From positions 1-53,713 of the forward strand of contig JAFNJB010000046.1 in NCBI GenBank assembly GCA_017601245.1: a DNA stretch of 53,713 bases. Direction: 5' to 3'. Shown here piece after piece: positions 26,702 to 35,565 of this stretch. This DNA is from Candidatus Brockarchaeota archaeon. Lineage in GTDB: Archaea; Thermoproteota; EX4484-205; JAAOZP01. The position numbers were made by a program, and so were the translations under genes. The stretch's first letter is position 1, and each line of letters begins with the position of its first letter. The notes under the pieces were generated by a model, which made no database searches, was not told the DNA's origin, and was given only the letters and a program-made list of their open reading frames with translations.

Positions 26702-28045
26702 TCAACCCCCTAGTTCTTCATATATCGGGAACTTTTCACACAGGTCTTTCACTTTCCTCCTGCATTCGACTATGACATTGTTTTCACGCATCTTAGCCTT
26801 GAATTCCCTAATATACTCTTGCCTGTTTTTCGAGGGTAATTCGAATTTCAAAGCCTCTTTAGAAACCTCTGCTATTAACTCTCCTATTTCCTCCATTTCC
26901 TTCTCTTTCATCCCTCTGGATGTAACAGCAGGCGTCCCGGCTCTAATACCACTAGGGTAGAATGGGGAGGACCTCTCTCCAGGAACAGTATTCTTATTCA
27001 CAATCACTCCGCAGAGCTCTAATGCTTCCTGGGCCAGTATTCCCTTACCCACGCCGTGATCCGACAAGTCTATTAGCACCATATGAGTATCCGTTCCCCC
27101 GGTAACCAGCTTAAACCCTTCTTCAACAAGCGTTTTCGCCAGTGCTCTAGCGTTTTTAACAACTTGCTCAGCATATTCTCTAAACGCTGGTTCCTGGACA
27201 AGCTTGAGGGCGACTGCTATTGCAGCAATATTATTCTCATGAGGCCCGCCTTGAAGTCCTGGGAAAACAGCCTTATCTATCTTCTCCGGCAGATCCTCAT
27301 CCTTCTGCAAACCCTTGTCCGTAACCATTATCATAGCTGCACGAGGCCCTCTCAGAGTTTTATGTGTCGTAGTTGTAACTATGTGCGCATAGGGCGATGG
27401 ACTTGGATGCACCCCTGCGGCGACTAAACCGGCAATATGCGCTATATCTGCAACCATGTAGGCACCGACTTCGTCAGCGATTTCCCCAAACTCCTTAAAC
27501 GGAAATGTTCTGACATACGCAGAGTAGCCACACCATATAAGCTTCGGCTTATGCTCTCTAGCAAGTTTTCTAGTACCATCAATGTCTATGAAACCGTCTT
27601 TATCCAAATGATAGGGCACACTCTTATACAATATGCCGCTCAAACTAACCTCCCAGCCGTGGGAGAGATGTCCTCCTTCTCTCAAGTCGAGGCCCATTAT
27701 GGTGTCTCCCACTTTACATGTTGAAACGTATACTGCAAGGTTTGCAGGAGTCCCAGAGTAGGGTTGAACGTTAACATATGGAACGCCAAAAACCTTCTTA
27801 GCCCTCTCTATTGCGAGTTTTTCAATCTCATCTATTACTTCATTACCCCCGTAATACCTCCTCCCCGGATACCCTTCAGAATACTTATTCGTCAATACTG
27901 AGCCTAGAGCGGATAAAACGGGGAGTGGAGCAAAGTTTTCAGAAGGTATGAGGTCAAGCGTTTCACGCTGTCTTTGAAGCTCTTTGATAATCAGTTTCGC
28001 AATCTCTTCATCAGCCTCCATCAGTTCCTTAAGCCAATAAGACAT
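26702..28045 (-). CDS. glyA: Serine hydroxymethyltransferase
   Basis: 447 residues; converts serine and THF to glycine and 5,10-methylene-THF with PLP. The PLP lysine is in VTTTTHKTLRGPRA; the conserved LIPSENFAP, EGYPGRRYYGG and ALKLVQEP regions are all present. ATG at 28045, with a GTG two codons upstream as the only alternative. No ribosome site is seen, so it may be leaderless. It leads the glyA-folD-purN operon and is divergent from the cyclo-ligase fusion gene, 158 bp apart. Confidence 0.95.
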   Translation of the reverse strand: MSYWLKELMEADEEIAKLIIKELQRQRETLDLIPSENFAPLPVLSALGSVLTNKYSEGYPGRRYYGGNEVIDEIEKLAIERAKKVFGVPYVNVQPYSGTPANLAVYVSTCKVGDTIMGLDLREGGHLSHGWEVSLSGILYKSVPYHLDKDGFIDIDGTRKLAREHKPKLIWCGYSAYVRTFPFKEFGEIADEVGAYMVADIAHIAGLVAAGVHPSPSPYAHIVTTTTHKTLRGPRAAMIMVTDKGLQKDEDLPEKIDKAVFPGLQGGPHENNIAAIAVALKLVQEPAFREYAEQVVKNARALAKTLVEEGFKLVTGGTDTHMVLIDLSDHGVGKGILAQEALELCGVIVNKNTVPGERSSPFYPSGIRAGTPAVTSRGMKEKEMEEIGELIAEVSKEALKFELPSKNRQEYIREFKAKMRENNVIVECRRKVKDLCEKFPIYEELGG

Positions 28046-28203
28046 AGACACTGTCTTTGTGAAAACTCATACTTATAAGGAATTCGATTACGTTATTACC
28101 TTCTGTTTTCATTCGTAACGACGATGAGGGAAATTTATCGTAAATATTTTACAGACTTTTATTACAAAAAGTTTTTATAATCAGCGATTCAACGGGGCCC
28201 TGG

Positions 28204-29553
28204 ATGGGTTGCAACATCCCAAGCGTTAAGGATGAAGTTAGAGAAATCGTTTTAAAGAGAATTCTCTCCCTTACCGAGGAGCAGAAGCGGAGTAAGAGCC
28301 TAGCAATAATCTCCAGGCTTAAAAAACTTGAAGAATTTTCTAAGGCTAAGGTGGTAATGACCTATGTTTCTAAAAGCGATGAAGTAGACACTACTGAATT
28401 AATCAAAGACATGCTTAGATCCGGCAAGAGAGTCATCGTCCCAGTCGTCGATAAAGAGAAGAAAGATTTGATTCCATGTGAAATATCGAGCTTAGAAGAA
28501 CTTGGTTTAGGGACCTTTGGCGTAATGGAGCCGAAGCCAAATAATGCTAATGTTGTCGATTTGAATGAGATAGACCTAGTAATAGTCCCCGGCAGGGCTT
28601 TTGATAAGAAGTGCAATAGGCTCGGAAGGGGTATGGGCTACTTCGACAGGTTTCTCAAGAGGAGAATTAGAGGTAAAGTAATAGGATTAGCATTCTCAGA
28701 ACAGGTTTTTGAAGACATTCCTGTAGATGAGAATGACGTCAGGGTTGATGCTGTAGTAACAGAGCATGCAGTTATAGGACAGGGAAGATCGTGGCAAATG
28801 AGCTTAACTAGCTTAAGAAAAGAACTTTTCACAGTTCGTAAACTGGTTTTGTCTTCCCTATTCATAGCTATTTTCGTGGTTCTCAGTGCTGTCCCGACTT
28901 TTCCGATAATAGGAGTGGCTGGGGGAAGGTTTACCCTTTCACATATCCTGCCAGCATTCTACGGTATTTTACTCGGTCCATTACAGGGATCTATCGTAAT
29001 CGTACTTGCCTCCATTATATCCTATAGGATCAACCCTCCCAAATTCCTATTCCTAGACTTCCTGTCTCCGCTTACAAACACTCTTATAGCAGGTTTTCTC
29101 TGGAAGAGGAAAACTTGGATAGCTATGTTAATATACATTATCGCGCTGGCTGCTTTCCTAACAGCCCCTTTTACACTATTATTTATACATCTCGAGCTCT
29201 CCGGATTTATCGTTGACTTGCCTTTCCACTGGCTGCATTTACTAGCTATTCCAATATCTTTAATACCAACAAGATTTAACAAATCCAAAGGAAGTAATAG
29301 AATTTGGATTAGGGTTTTTGCATGCTCCCTATTGGGGACAATGGGGCAGCACTGCGTAGGGAGTACTCTTTTCGAATATGTATACGGTTTAGTGTTTGGA
29401 AAGAATATGGAGTATTTCATAACGACATGGTATGCAGTATTCTGGGCTTATCCGATAGAGAGGATGATTTTCGCATTAGCAAGCACCATAATCGGAGTAT
29501 CGCTGATTAAAGCATTGTCGAAAATACCTGAATTCAGTCAGAACCCGTCGTAA
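28204..29553 (+). CDS. 5-formyltetrahydrofolate cyclo-ligase fused to ECF S-component-like membrane domain
   Basis: 449 residues. Residues 1-195 are a cyclo-ligase of the YgfA/MTHFS family, with the signature PGRAFDKKCNRLGRGMGYFD (about 134-153). After a short linker, residues 210-445 form about six membrane segments: GRFTLSHILPAFYGILLGPL and a C-terminal YPIERMIFALASTIIG resemble substrate-capture (S) components of ECF vitamin importers such as FolT. The frame is continuous with no stop at the junction. The cyclo-ligase makes 5,10-methenyl-THF from 5-formyl-THF, so a folate-uptake partner is an attractive reading; YgfA paralogues with thiamine links are the alternative. No EcfA/EcfT genes lie in the window. 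Its end overlaps folC by 16 bp, convergently. Confidence 0.8.
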   Translation: MGCNIPSVKDEVREIVLKRILSLTEEQKRSKSLAIISRLKKLEEFSKAKVVMTYVSKSDEVDTTELIKDMLRSGKRVIVPVVDKEKKDLIPCEISSLEELGLGTFGVMEPKPNNANVVDLNEIDLVIVPGRAFDKKCNRLGRGMGYFDRFLKRRIRGKVIGLAFSEQVFEDIPVDENDVRVDAVVTEHAVIGQGRSWQMSLTSLRKELFTVRKLVLSSLFIAIFVVLSAVPTFPIIGVAGGRFTLSHILPAFYGILLGPLQGSIVIVLASIISYRINPPKFLFLDFLSPLTNTLIAGFLWKRKTWIAMLIYIIALAAFLTAPFTLLFIHLELSGFIVDLPFHWLHLLAIPISLIPTRFNKSKGSNRIWIRVFACSLLGTMGQHCVGSTLFEYVYGLVFGKNMEYFITTWYAVFWAYPIERMIFALASTIIGVSLIKALSKIPEFSQNPS

Positions 29554-30863
29554 AACTCTCCAGACCATAATGGCCTAGCCTCGCCCACAGTAAACACTGA
29601 GCCGGTGATTAATATTTTACTATTATTGTTAGCGGAAGCTATCGTGTTTTTAACCGCTTCTTTCACAGTAGGCTCTGTGTCAAACCTGGCGTTTAAACCG
29701 TTTAATACTTCAGCCATGTTCTCTACGGGAAGCGCCCTACCCATAACGCCGTGTCTGGTTAAAACAAACCTGTCGGTTATCTTAGCAAGTGAAGTAAGTA
29801 TTCTAATGTAATCCTTATCCGATGAGATGCTTACTATAGTTGTAAACTTTCCACCTGGAACGATTTCTTCAAGGCTTGAAACGAGAGATTCAGCAGCTGC
29901 AGGATCCTTAGCACAATCCAGTATTACAAGAGGTTTCATGCTTACTGGCTCTAGCCTTCCAGGCCAATAAACCTTCTTTAAGCCCCTTCTAAGAACATTA
30001 TCTTCTAAATCGCTTCTCCCCATTAATTCCAAAAACTTGGAAACGCTTGCTATTGCTGTAGAAACATTCTCCGCCTGAAACCTGCCTCTTAGAGAAACCC
30101 CCAGGTTATTAAAAACCCTCCCCTTTAAAGAAATATTCATTTCTAAACCGTTTAAATCGGATCTTAAAACCTCGTATTTAACATCCCTCCCTACGAGAGT
30201 TAATTCTGAACCGAGCTCTCTACAACGCTCTTCTACTACTTTAAGTGCGGATCCGGAGCATGCGGAAACAGTTGGTCTACCCGGCCTTATTATACCGGAT
30301 TTCTCGAATGCTATCTTCTCGACAGTATCTCCAAGATATTTGGTATGCTCTAATGATACGTTTGTTATTACTGAAACAAGAGGATCACACGCGTTGGTCG
30401 CATCCAGCCTACCGCCCATGCCAACTTCTACAACAGCCACGTCAACCTTTTTCTCTGAAAAGTATTCGAAGGCCATTGCCGTAGAGGCTTCGAAGAAAGT
30501 TGGGAATCTTCCAAGCTTTTCAGAAACATTTTCACCAGCCTGCTTTATCTTCCAGTAATATTCTACAACCTCCTTCTTATCTATCTCCCGATTATCAACA
30601 ACTATCCTCTCAGTGAACCTACAAAGATGGGGCTTTGTGAAAACTCCAACTCTAAAACCGTATTCTCGGAGAATAGAGCTTATTGTCGATACTGTCGAGC
30701 CTTTGCCGTTTGTACCTCCAACAAGGATTATTGGATAGTCTCTCTCAGGATTCCCTAGTTCCTTTAATAGTCCTTTGATAATATCGAGGCCCAGCTTAAT
30801 ACCTCTTAGTTCATAGAGCTCTTTTAAAACCTGAAAATATTCTTCATTAATATCATTACTCAA
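29538..30863 (-). CDS. folC: Folylpolyglutamate/dihydrofolate synthase
   Basis: About 441 residues; adds glutamate to folates (and dihydropteroate) with ATP. Seen: P-loop GGTNGKGST, the family VVEVGMGGRLDATN, and VFTKPHLCRFTERI. Two starts compete: GTG at 30875, which overlaps purH by 16 bp, and TTG at 30863. AGAAGGTG lies 9 nt before the TTG and touches the GTG, so TTG is preferred. It follows purH in the same operon. Confidence 0.9.
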   Translation of the reverse strand: MSNDINEEYFQVLKELYELRGIKLGLDIIKGLLKELGNPERDYPIILVGGTNGKGSTVSTISSILREYGFRVGVFTKPHLCRFTERIVVDNREIDKKEVVEYYWKIKQAGENVSEKLGRFPTFFEASTAMAFEYFSEKKVDVAVVEVGMGGRLDATNACDPLVSVITNVSLEHTKYLGDTVEKIAFEKSGIIRPGRPTVSACSGSALKVVEERCRELGSELTLVGRDVKYEVLRSDLNGLEMNISLKGRVFNNLGVSLRGRFQAENVSTAIASVSKFLELMGRSDLEDNVLRRGLKKVYWPGRLEPVSMKPLVILDCAKDPAAAESLVSSLEEIVPGGKFTTIVSISSDKDYIRILTSLAKITDRFVLTRHGVMGRALPVENMAEVLNGLNARFDTEPTVKEAVKNTIASANNNSKILITGSVFTVGEARPLWSGEFYDGF

Positions 30864-32428
30864 TGTTTGAAACACCTTCTTCCAGTAAATAACATTGCTA
30901 TACCTCTTTTATCTGCTGTCTCTATGACTTCAGGATCGTTTTTCGAGCCTCCCGGTTGAACAACGTATTTCAGGCCCGCGTCGGCAATAGCCTCTACGCT
31001 ATCTGGAAATGGGAAGAATGCTTCCGAAGCGAGTACACATTCCTTCAAGACCTCCTCAGGATTAAGCCCGTTCCTCCTACAATACTCTAAAGCACGGGGG
31101 ATTGCGAGTTTAACAATAGAATCGATCCTATTTGGTTGCCCCCCGCCTATACCTATAGTATGATAGAAACCCTTAGCGTATTCCCTAGCTATGACGACAG
31201 CATTGGATATTACGTGTTTCACAGCTAAGCACGCGAACCTGGCGAGTTCAAGCTTGTCTGCCGGGAAGCCTGTCTTAGTTACAAGCTTAAACTCTGAAGC
31301 CTTTGTATAACCAATATCCCTATCCTGGACCAGCAACCCGCCTGAAATAAACCTGTAGTCCTTCTGGAAGACATTTTTTAAATCGCCTGTTTCAATAAGC
31401 CTCACATTCTTTACACTTAGTATCTCTAAAGCCTCTTTTGAAAAAGAAGGTGCCACTACAACTTCTATAAACCTTTTAGAAATAAACTTGGCAATATCCT
31501 TGTCAACATTGTAGGATAGTCCTAGAACACTGCCGTAGGCACTTACTGGATCACTATTCCAAGCTACTTTCAACGATTCGAGCGGTGTGGAGCCTGTTGC
31601 CGCAGCACAGATACTCTTGTGTTTCACTACTACTGAGCTGAAGCCGTACTCCATAAGGTCGAGTACTGCTAAAACAGCTGCTTCACCATCGATGAAATTG
31701 TTGAAGGACATCGGCTTGTTGAATGGTCTATGAGCCTTAGCCAAGCTAAGTCCTCCAAAACCTTTTTCAACATACAAGCTGGCGGCTTGATGCCAATTTT
31801 CACCGTATTTAAGCTTCTCTACGTGCTCATATCGGAGGTAAAGAATATCTTTGCCTAAAAGAATCTTAGACAAAAGCCTCGAGATTTCCTGCTCATACTC
31901 TGCCACCAGGTTCATTGCCTTAACAGCTAGAAGCCTCTTAGTCTCGTTTGAAACATCTCCACTGGAAAGCTCATTCAATATTTTACCGTAATCATCAGGG
32001 TCGCAAACCACGATTACGTCAGTAAAATTCTTTACAGCGGCTCTTAACAAGGTTATTCCGCCAATATCAATATTCTCAACAAAATCTTCCAAACTCATAT
32101 CTTCCTTCGGAAGAGGATAGGGATTAACAACAACCATATCGAATAAAGGCGCGTTAAGCCTCTTAACCTCCTCCATATGCGACGTATTGGATCTAGATGC
32201 GAGTATGCCTGCGTATATTAGTGGATGCAGAGTCTTCACCCTGCCTCCCAACATGCTTTTAAAACCCGTTATTTCTGAAACGGCATGAGCCTCAACTCCC
32301 GCTTCAAAAAGCCTTCGTAAGGTGCTTTCAGTAGCATATAGTTTAAAGCCAAGGTTAATAAGACCCTTGGCGAAATAATCTAATCCCCTAAAGTCTGAAA
32401 CCGATAAGAGTGCAATCCTCTCTTTCAT
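30860..32428 (-). CDS. purH: Bifunctional AICAR transformylase/IMP cyclohydrolase
   Basis: 522 residues; the last two steps to IMP. The N-terminal cyclohydrolase (MGS-like fold) has GGRVKTLHPLIYAGIL; the C-terminal transformylase has the Lys-His pair in VVKHKSICAAATG. The family RYGENPHQ is seen as KYGENWHQ, a Trp in place of Pro. The use of bacterial-type PurH, which needs 10-formyl-THF, instead of archaeal PurP/PurO fits the other folate genes. ATG start at 32428 directly after a palindrome (32430-32441). First gene of a purH-folC operon. Confidence 0.93.
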   Translation of the reverse strand: MKERIALLSVSDFRGLDYFAKGLINLGFKLYATESTLRRLFEAGVEAHAVSEITGFKSMLGGRVKTLHPLIYAGILASRSNTSHMEEVKRLNAPLFDMVVVNPYPLPKEDMSLEDFVENIDIGGITLLRAAVKNFTDVIVVCDPDDYGKILNELSSGDVSNETKRLLAVKAMNLVAEYEQEISRLLSKILLGKDILYLRYEHVEKLKYGENWHQAASLYVEKGFGGLSLAKAHRPFNKPMSFNNFIDGEAAVLAVLDLMEYGFSSVVVKHKSICAAATGSTPLESLKVAWNSDPVSAYGSVLGLSYNVDKDIAKFISKRFIEVVVAPSFSKEALEILSVKNVRLIETGDLKNVFQKDYRFISGGLLVQDRDIGYTKASEFKLVTKTGFPADKLELARFACLAVKHVISNAVVIAREYAKGFYHTIGIGGGQPNRIDSIVKLAIPRALEYCRRNGLNPEEVLKECVLASEAFFPFPDSVEAIADAGLKYVVQPGGSKNDPEVIETADKRGIAMLFTGRRCFKH

Positions 32429-32777
32429 TCCGCATTTGCGGAAAACATCCTGCTTAAATGTTTAACTTATGAAGAACATTAATCATTACTGGCAGTATCT
32501 TCCCTCAACTTGAATACATGAGTAAATTCCTGGGGATGGGGGGAAACCGCTATTATAAAAACTTAATTTGGAAAGTCAGAAGAAATGATTAATGTTTTTA
32601 CTCAGCCGGTTAAAAATCTTCATTATTTAAACGATGTGTAGTTTTCATAGATTCATAATCTTTAATGTAGCCGCAGAGTTCAAATATTCGTCTCAGAAAA
32701 ATGAGCATTTTACATCTAAAGTACCATCATTGTTTAAAACCTTAAAAACATTAATATTGGTCTTAAGATTCGGTTCC
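32429..32777. other. Divergent intergenic region purH / yjbQ
   Basis: 349 bp, AT-rich. Next to the purH start lies the palindrome listed at 32430-32441. On the yjbQ side TTTAAAAC/TTAAAAACAT (32733-32752) is a TATA-like box about 30 bp before the ATG at 32778. An open frame from 32634 only extends yjbQ upstream and lacks coding character. No RNA gene is recognised. Confidence 0.5.
32430..32441. promoter_or_regulatory. Perfect palindrome at the purH start
   Basis: CCGCATTTGCGG (arms CCGCA/TGCGG around TT), one base from the purH ATG. It could be an operator or a hairpin covering the start. GC-rich in otherwise AT-rich DNA. Confidence 0.45.
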
Positions 32778-33185
32778 ATGGTTCTAAACACGATAGAAGT
32801 AGTCTCGACATCTAGGCAACAGTTTATCGACATTACTGATAAAGTCGAGGAAGTCGTTAGGAAGAGTGGTGTTAAAAACGGCGTATGCTTCCTTTACGTT
32901 CCTCACACGACAGCTGGCATAACCATAAATGAGAATGCTGACCCCAGCGTGGTTAGGGATATTATGGAGACTCTTGAACGTCTAGTACCCGTAGATGGTC
33001 GTTACAGACACTTAGAGGGGAATGCTCATGCCCATATAAAGTCGAGCATACTCGGCCACTCTGTATGCGTGTTCATCGAGGATGGTAGACTCTTATTAGG
33101 GACGTGGCAAGGATTGTTCTTCTGCGAATTTGACGGTCCGAGGAGAAGAAAAGTCCTAGTTAAAATAATAAGAGAACAAGCTTAA
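32778..33185 (+). CDS. YjbQ/UPF0047 family protein
   Basis: 135 residues. Typical of UPF0047: [17 protein letters not shown], the metal-type [16 protein letters not shown] with three His, and [19 protein letters not shown]. Members show weak thiamine phosphate synthase activity; the true role is unknown. ATG at 32778 chosen because homologues begin there; the open frame continues upstream to 32634 without coding character. Confidence 0.92.
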   Translation: MVLNTIEVVSTSRQQFIDITDKVEEVVRKSGVKNGVCFLYVPHTTAGITINENADPSVVRDIMETLERLVPVDGRYRHLEGNAHAHIKSSILGHSVCVFIEDGRLLLGTWQGLFFCEFDGPRRRKVLVKIIREQA

Positions 33186-33223
33186 TCATAGAGCTAAATG
33201 TGTTAACAATCGAAGCTTCTAAG

Positions 33224-34201
33224 CTATTCTAAAACTGGAAGTCTAAAGCTCGTGATTGAAGTCAGAGCTTCTACTGCTCTCCAAGCTTCTGAGCTTAGTC
33301 TGCGTTGAGCAGGAGTCTCTGAACCCTTATCTTTCAACGATAATGCTTTGACGAGCAGAGGTGACGAGATTATTATGGATGAGAGCAGCCCGCTTAAGAT
33401 TCCGATTGGAGAAATGAATGATGCCAATAACCCTGACACTAGGCCTACGATGATCATAATGGTAGCTGCTGTTAGCATTATTGTCCGTGATTTAGTGCTC
33501 AAGGGATACTCTACGAAAATAACTTTTCCTCCCGAAGCGTCCATGAGGACTCTATAGGTCTTACCCTTGTAGTTATACTCCATAAGCCAAAGAGGATAAT
33601 GGACCAGCCCAAGATAGTTTACTTCAGCCTTATCTACACCCTTAAACCCACTGCAACTCTTACGTGCTTCAGAAATTGCTTGGCTAGTTATGAACTGATA
33701 GGCCATATTGTATGCTCGATGGTAATCTAGGGTTGGAAGGTAAAACCTGCTCTTCTGGGCTTGGTTAGGATTGAAGAAGCTCCTGCCCCTAACGGAGAAG
33801 TATAGTTTTTCGGCAAAGCCATCTAACCATGTCCCAGTGCGTGCAGCAAGTATAGATATGTTCCTAACTTCTATGTAGCTTGCCTGATTGCCATGATAGA
33901 AACATGAGGAGTATGCTTTACAACTGAAAACATGGTAGGGGATATTGTAGAGCTCAGTCTTTCTGAGATTTGCTTCAGTATTGAAGTCCTCAGGAACACC
34001 GTATCTGCGGAGGATGAACTGGACGGTTTTACGCCATGCTGAAGCACTGTCAACGTAGGCTGGGAACATGTAGTACTCCAATTTCTTACCGGTTGAGATT
34101 TCGAAAGTATGGCCGCAATACGGGCAAACTACAATAGACGCTACTTGGGGAGCGGTTATGGTTGCATTACAGTTAGCACAGGTTAATTGCTTTAGGCTCA
34201 T
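33224..34201 (-). CDS. Zinc-ribbon membrane protein, paralogue A
   Basis: 325 residues, function unknown. An N-terminal zinc ribbon (Cys8, 11, 26, 29) is followed by about 210 soluble residues and two or three hydrophobic segments near 240-290 (IMLTAATIMIIVGLVSGLL and following), then a short charged tail. ATG at 34201 overlaps the previous stop by 4 bp (ATGA), with GAGGAG 8 nt upstream. Third gene of the operon 35507-33224. The neighbouring gene has the same layout, so the two probably arose by duplication and may act together at the membrane. Confidence 0.75.
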   Translation of the reverse strand: MSLKQLTCANCNATITAPQVASIVVCPYCGHTFEISTGKKLEYYMFPAYVDSASAWRKTVQFILRRYGVPEDFNTEANLRKTELYNIPYHVFSCKAYSSCFYHGNQASYIEVRNISILAARTGTWLDGFAEKLYFSVRGRSFFNPNQAQKSRFYLPTLDYHRAYNMAYQFITSQAISEARKSCSGFKGVDKAEVNYLGLVHYPLWLMEYNYKGKTYRVLMDASGGKVIFVEYPLSTKSRTIMLTAATIMIIVGLVSGLLASFISPIGILSGLLSSIIISSPLLVKALSLKDKGSETPAQRRLSSEAWRAVEALTSITSFRLPVLE

Positions 34202-35166
34202 TTCCACTTCTCCTCCCTAATGTCGCTAACAGACTTCCGAGTGAGATACACCCCTACTATACAGGATATGATGAATATGAGGAAACCAAGTGAAGGGAGG
34301 TCTTCCTTCGAAAGTAGTGTTAAAGGAAGTATGAATGCTCCCATAAGTATTGTGATTATACTCCCAATCAGGTAAAGTATTCTCTGGCTTAGGAAAACGG
34401 GCTCAGAGACCCTTAAAAATTGTAAGTTGTATCCGGATAAGCTGGCCCTGTACATTCCTCCTTTATACTTATACACTATGCTCCATAATGGTGCTAGCAC
34501 AATCCAGAAAGAATCTACATTTGATGTACACGAGTAATAGTAAAAACCGTCGAGACGCTTGGATGAGCGTATACTATCCCTCATCTGGTCTTCAGCCATA
34601 TCCTTAAGCTCGTCAACAGCCTCTTCCGGGGATATTTCAGCATTCAAAACTTGAAGGCCAACTTTCTTCCAATCTACTGATTCGATTGGTTGAGCCATTA
34701 CAGTCTTCGCTTGAGAAATAAGCTCTTGAAGACCGTATTCCATAGCCTCTCTCCTAGCCTCTAATGCAAGCCTTAGAGAAGTGTTGAAGGATCCTCTTTC
34801 AGTAACTATTCTCGTAGACACTCTTTTACCACTGTATTCCGTTTCTCTCCTGAAGCCGACCCATGACCCCCTGACTGAAACATCCCCAAGGAGTATTGGG
34901 ACGTAGAATCCCTGAACTTCGACAAGCTCTATGTCACCGTATATCTTACCCATATCAGGGTCTTTTTTCATCCTGTTCCAGAAGGCATTAATAACCTCGT
35001 CTCTCGTACGGGTTGGTATTACGAATATTTCAAATCTACTCGTTGAAAACCAGTTTACTGTACCGCAGTATTCGCATACGCATGCAATGGTTTCAGGAGT
35101 ATAATTCAACGGTCCATTGCAGTTGGAGCATTTAAATACTTTCTCTGTAATGATTGGCTCAGTCAA
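34198..35166 (-). CDS. Zinc-ribbon membrane protein, paralogue B
   Basis: 322 residues, function unknown. Zinc ribbon at the N-terminus (Cys13, 16, 31, 34), a soluble middle with a long charged helical part (about 130-200), and two hydrophobic segments near 258-281 and 291-308. The layout matches the gene downstream. The TTG start overlaps the stop of the small membrane gene by 4 bp (TTGA), which supports translational coupling. Remotely similar in design to proteins that pair with SPFH proteins, of which one is encoded 2 kb away. Confidence 0.75.
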   Translation of the reverse strand: MTEPIITEKVFKCSNCNGPLNYTPETIACVCEYCGTVNWFSTSRFEIFVIPTRTRDEVINAFWNRMKKDPDMGKIYGDIELVEVQGFYVPILLGDVSVRGSWVGFRRETEYSGKRVSTRIVTERGSFNTSLRLALEARREAMEYGLQELISQAKTVMAQPIESVDWKKVGLQVLNAEISPEEAVDELKDMAEDQMRDSIRSSKRLDGFYYYSCTSNVDSFWIVLAPLWSIVYKYKGGMYRASLSGYNLQFLRVSEPVFLSQRILYLIGSIITILMGAFILPLTLLSKEDLPSLGFLIFIISCIVGVYLTRKSVSDIREEKWK

Positions 35167-35507
35167 CGTCTACTCACTCTGGATAATATTACTCCAATAA
35201 CAACGATTATTATAAGGGAAATGCTCAGGTTTAGCAATAGGTTCCCCGTTAAAAACGTTGAGAAGAGAGAAAAGCCTAGGCAGGATAATATCAACCCCCA
35301 AATCAAGTAGTACTTCCAGTCGGCAGCTAAAATCGAGAAGAACAATGTGTATAATCCAAGTAGAACAAGCGGTAGTGAGACGAGAATAAGCGGATCACCA
35401 TAGCCTGTTGAAACCAATATACCGTCTATAGCAATCGATATGAGCAGTACGGCTAATGCGTAACCGCCATATCCAACTTTTCTGCTCAATTCAAACCTTA
35501 TCAACAT
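35163..35507 (-). CDS. Small four-helix membrane protein
   Basis: 114 residues with about four hydrophobic segments (GGYALAVLLISIAIDGILV, LILVSLPLVLLGLYTLFFSIL and two more) and a basic C-terminus. No family recognised. ATG at 35507. First gene of a three-gene operon with two zinc-ribbon proteins; 4-bp overlap with the next. Confidence 0.7.
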   Translation of the reverse strand: MLIRFELSRKVGYGGYALAVLLISIAIDGILVSTGYGDPLILVSLPLVLLGLYTLFFSILAADWKYYLIWGLILSCLGFSLFSTFLTGNLLLNLSISLIIIVVIGVILSRVSRR

Positions 35508-35565
35508 TATCCTAGCGTATAAACTTTATTCTCAATTGCAAATAATAAAGAGATTTAAAGAAAAA

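Noticed and set aside
32634-32777. 48-codon upstream extension of yjbQ
   Set aside because: No coding character and contains the TATA-like box; family members start at the ATG 32778.
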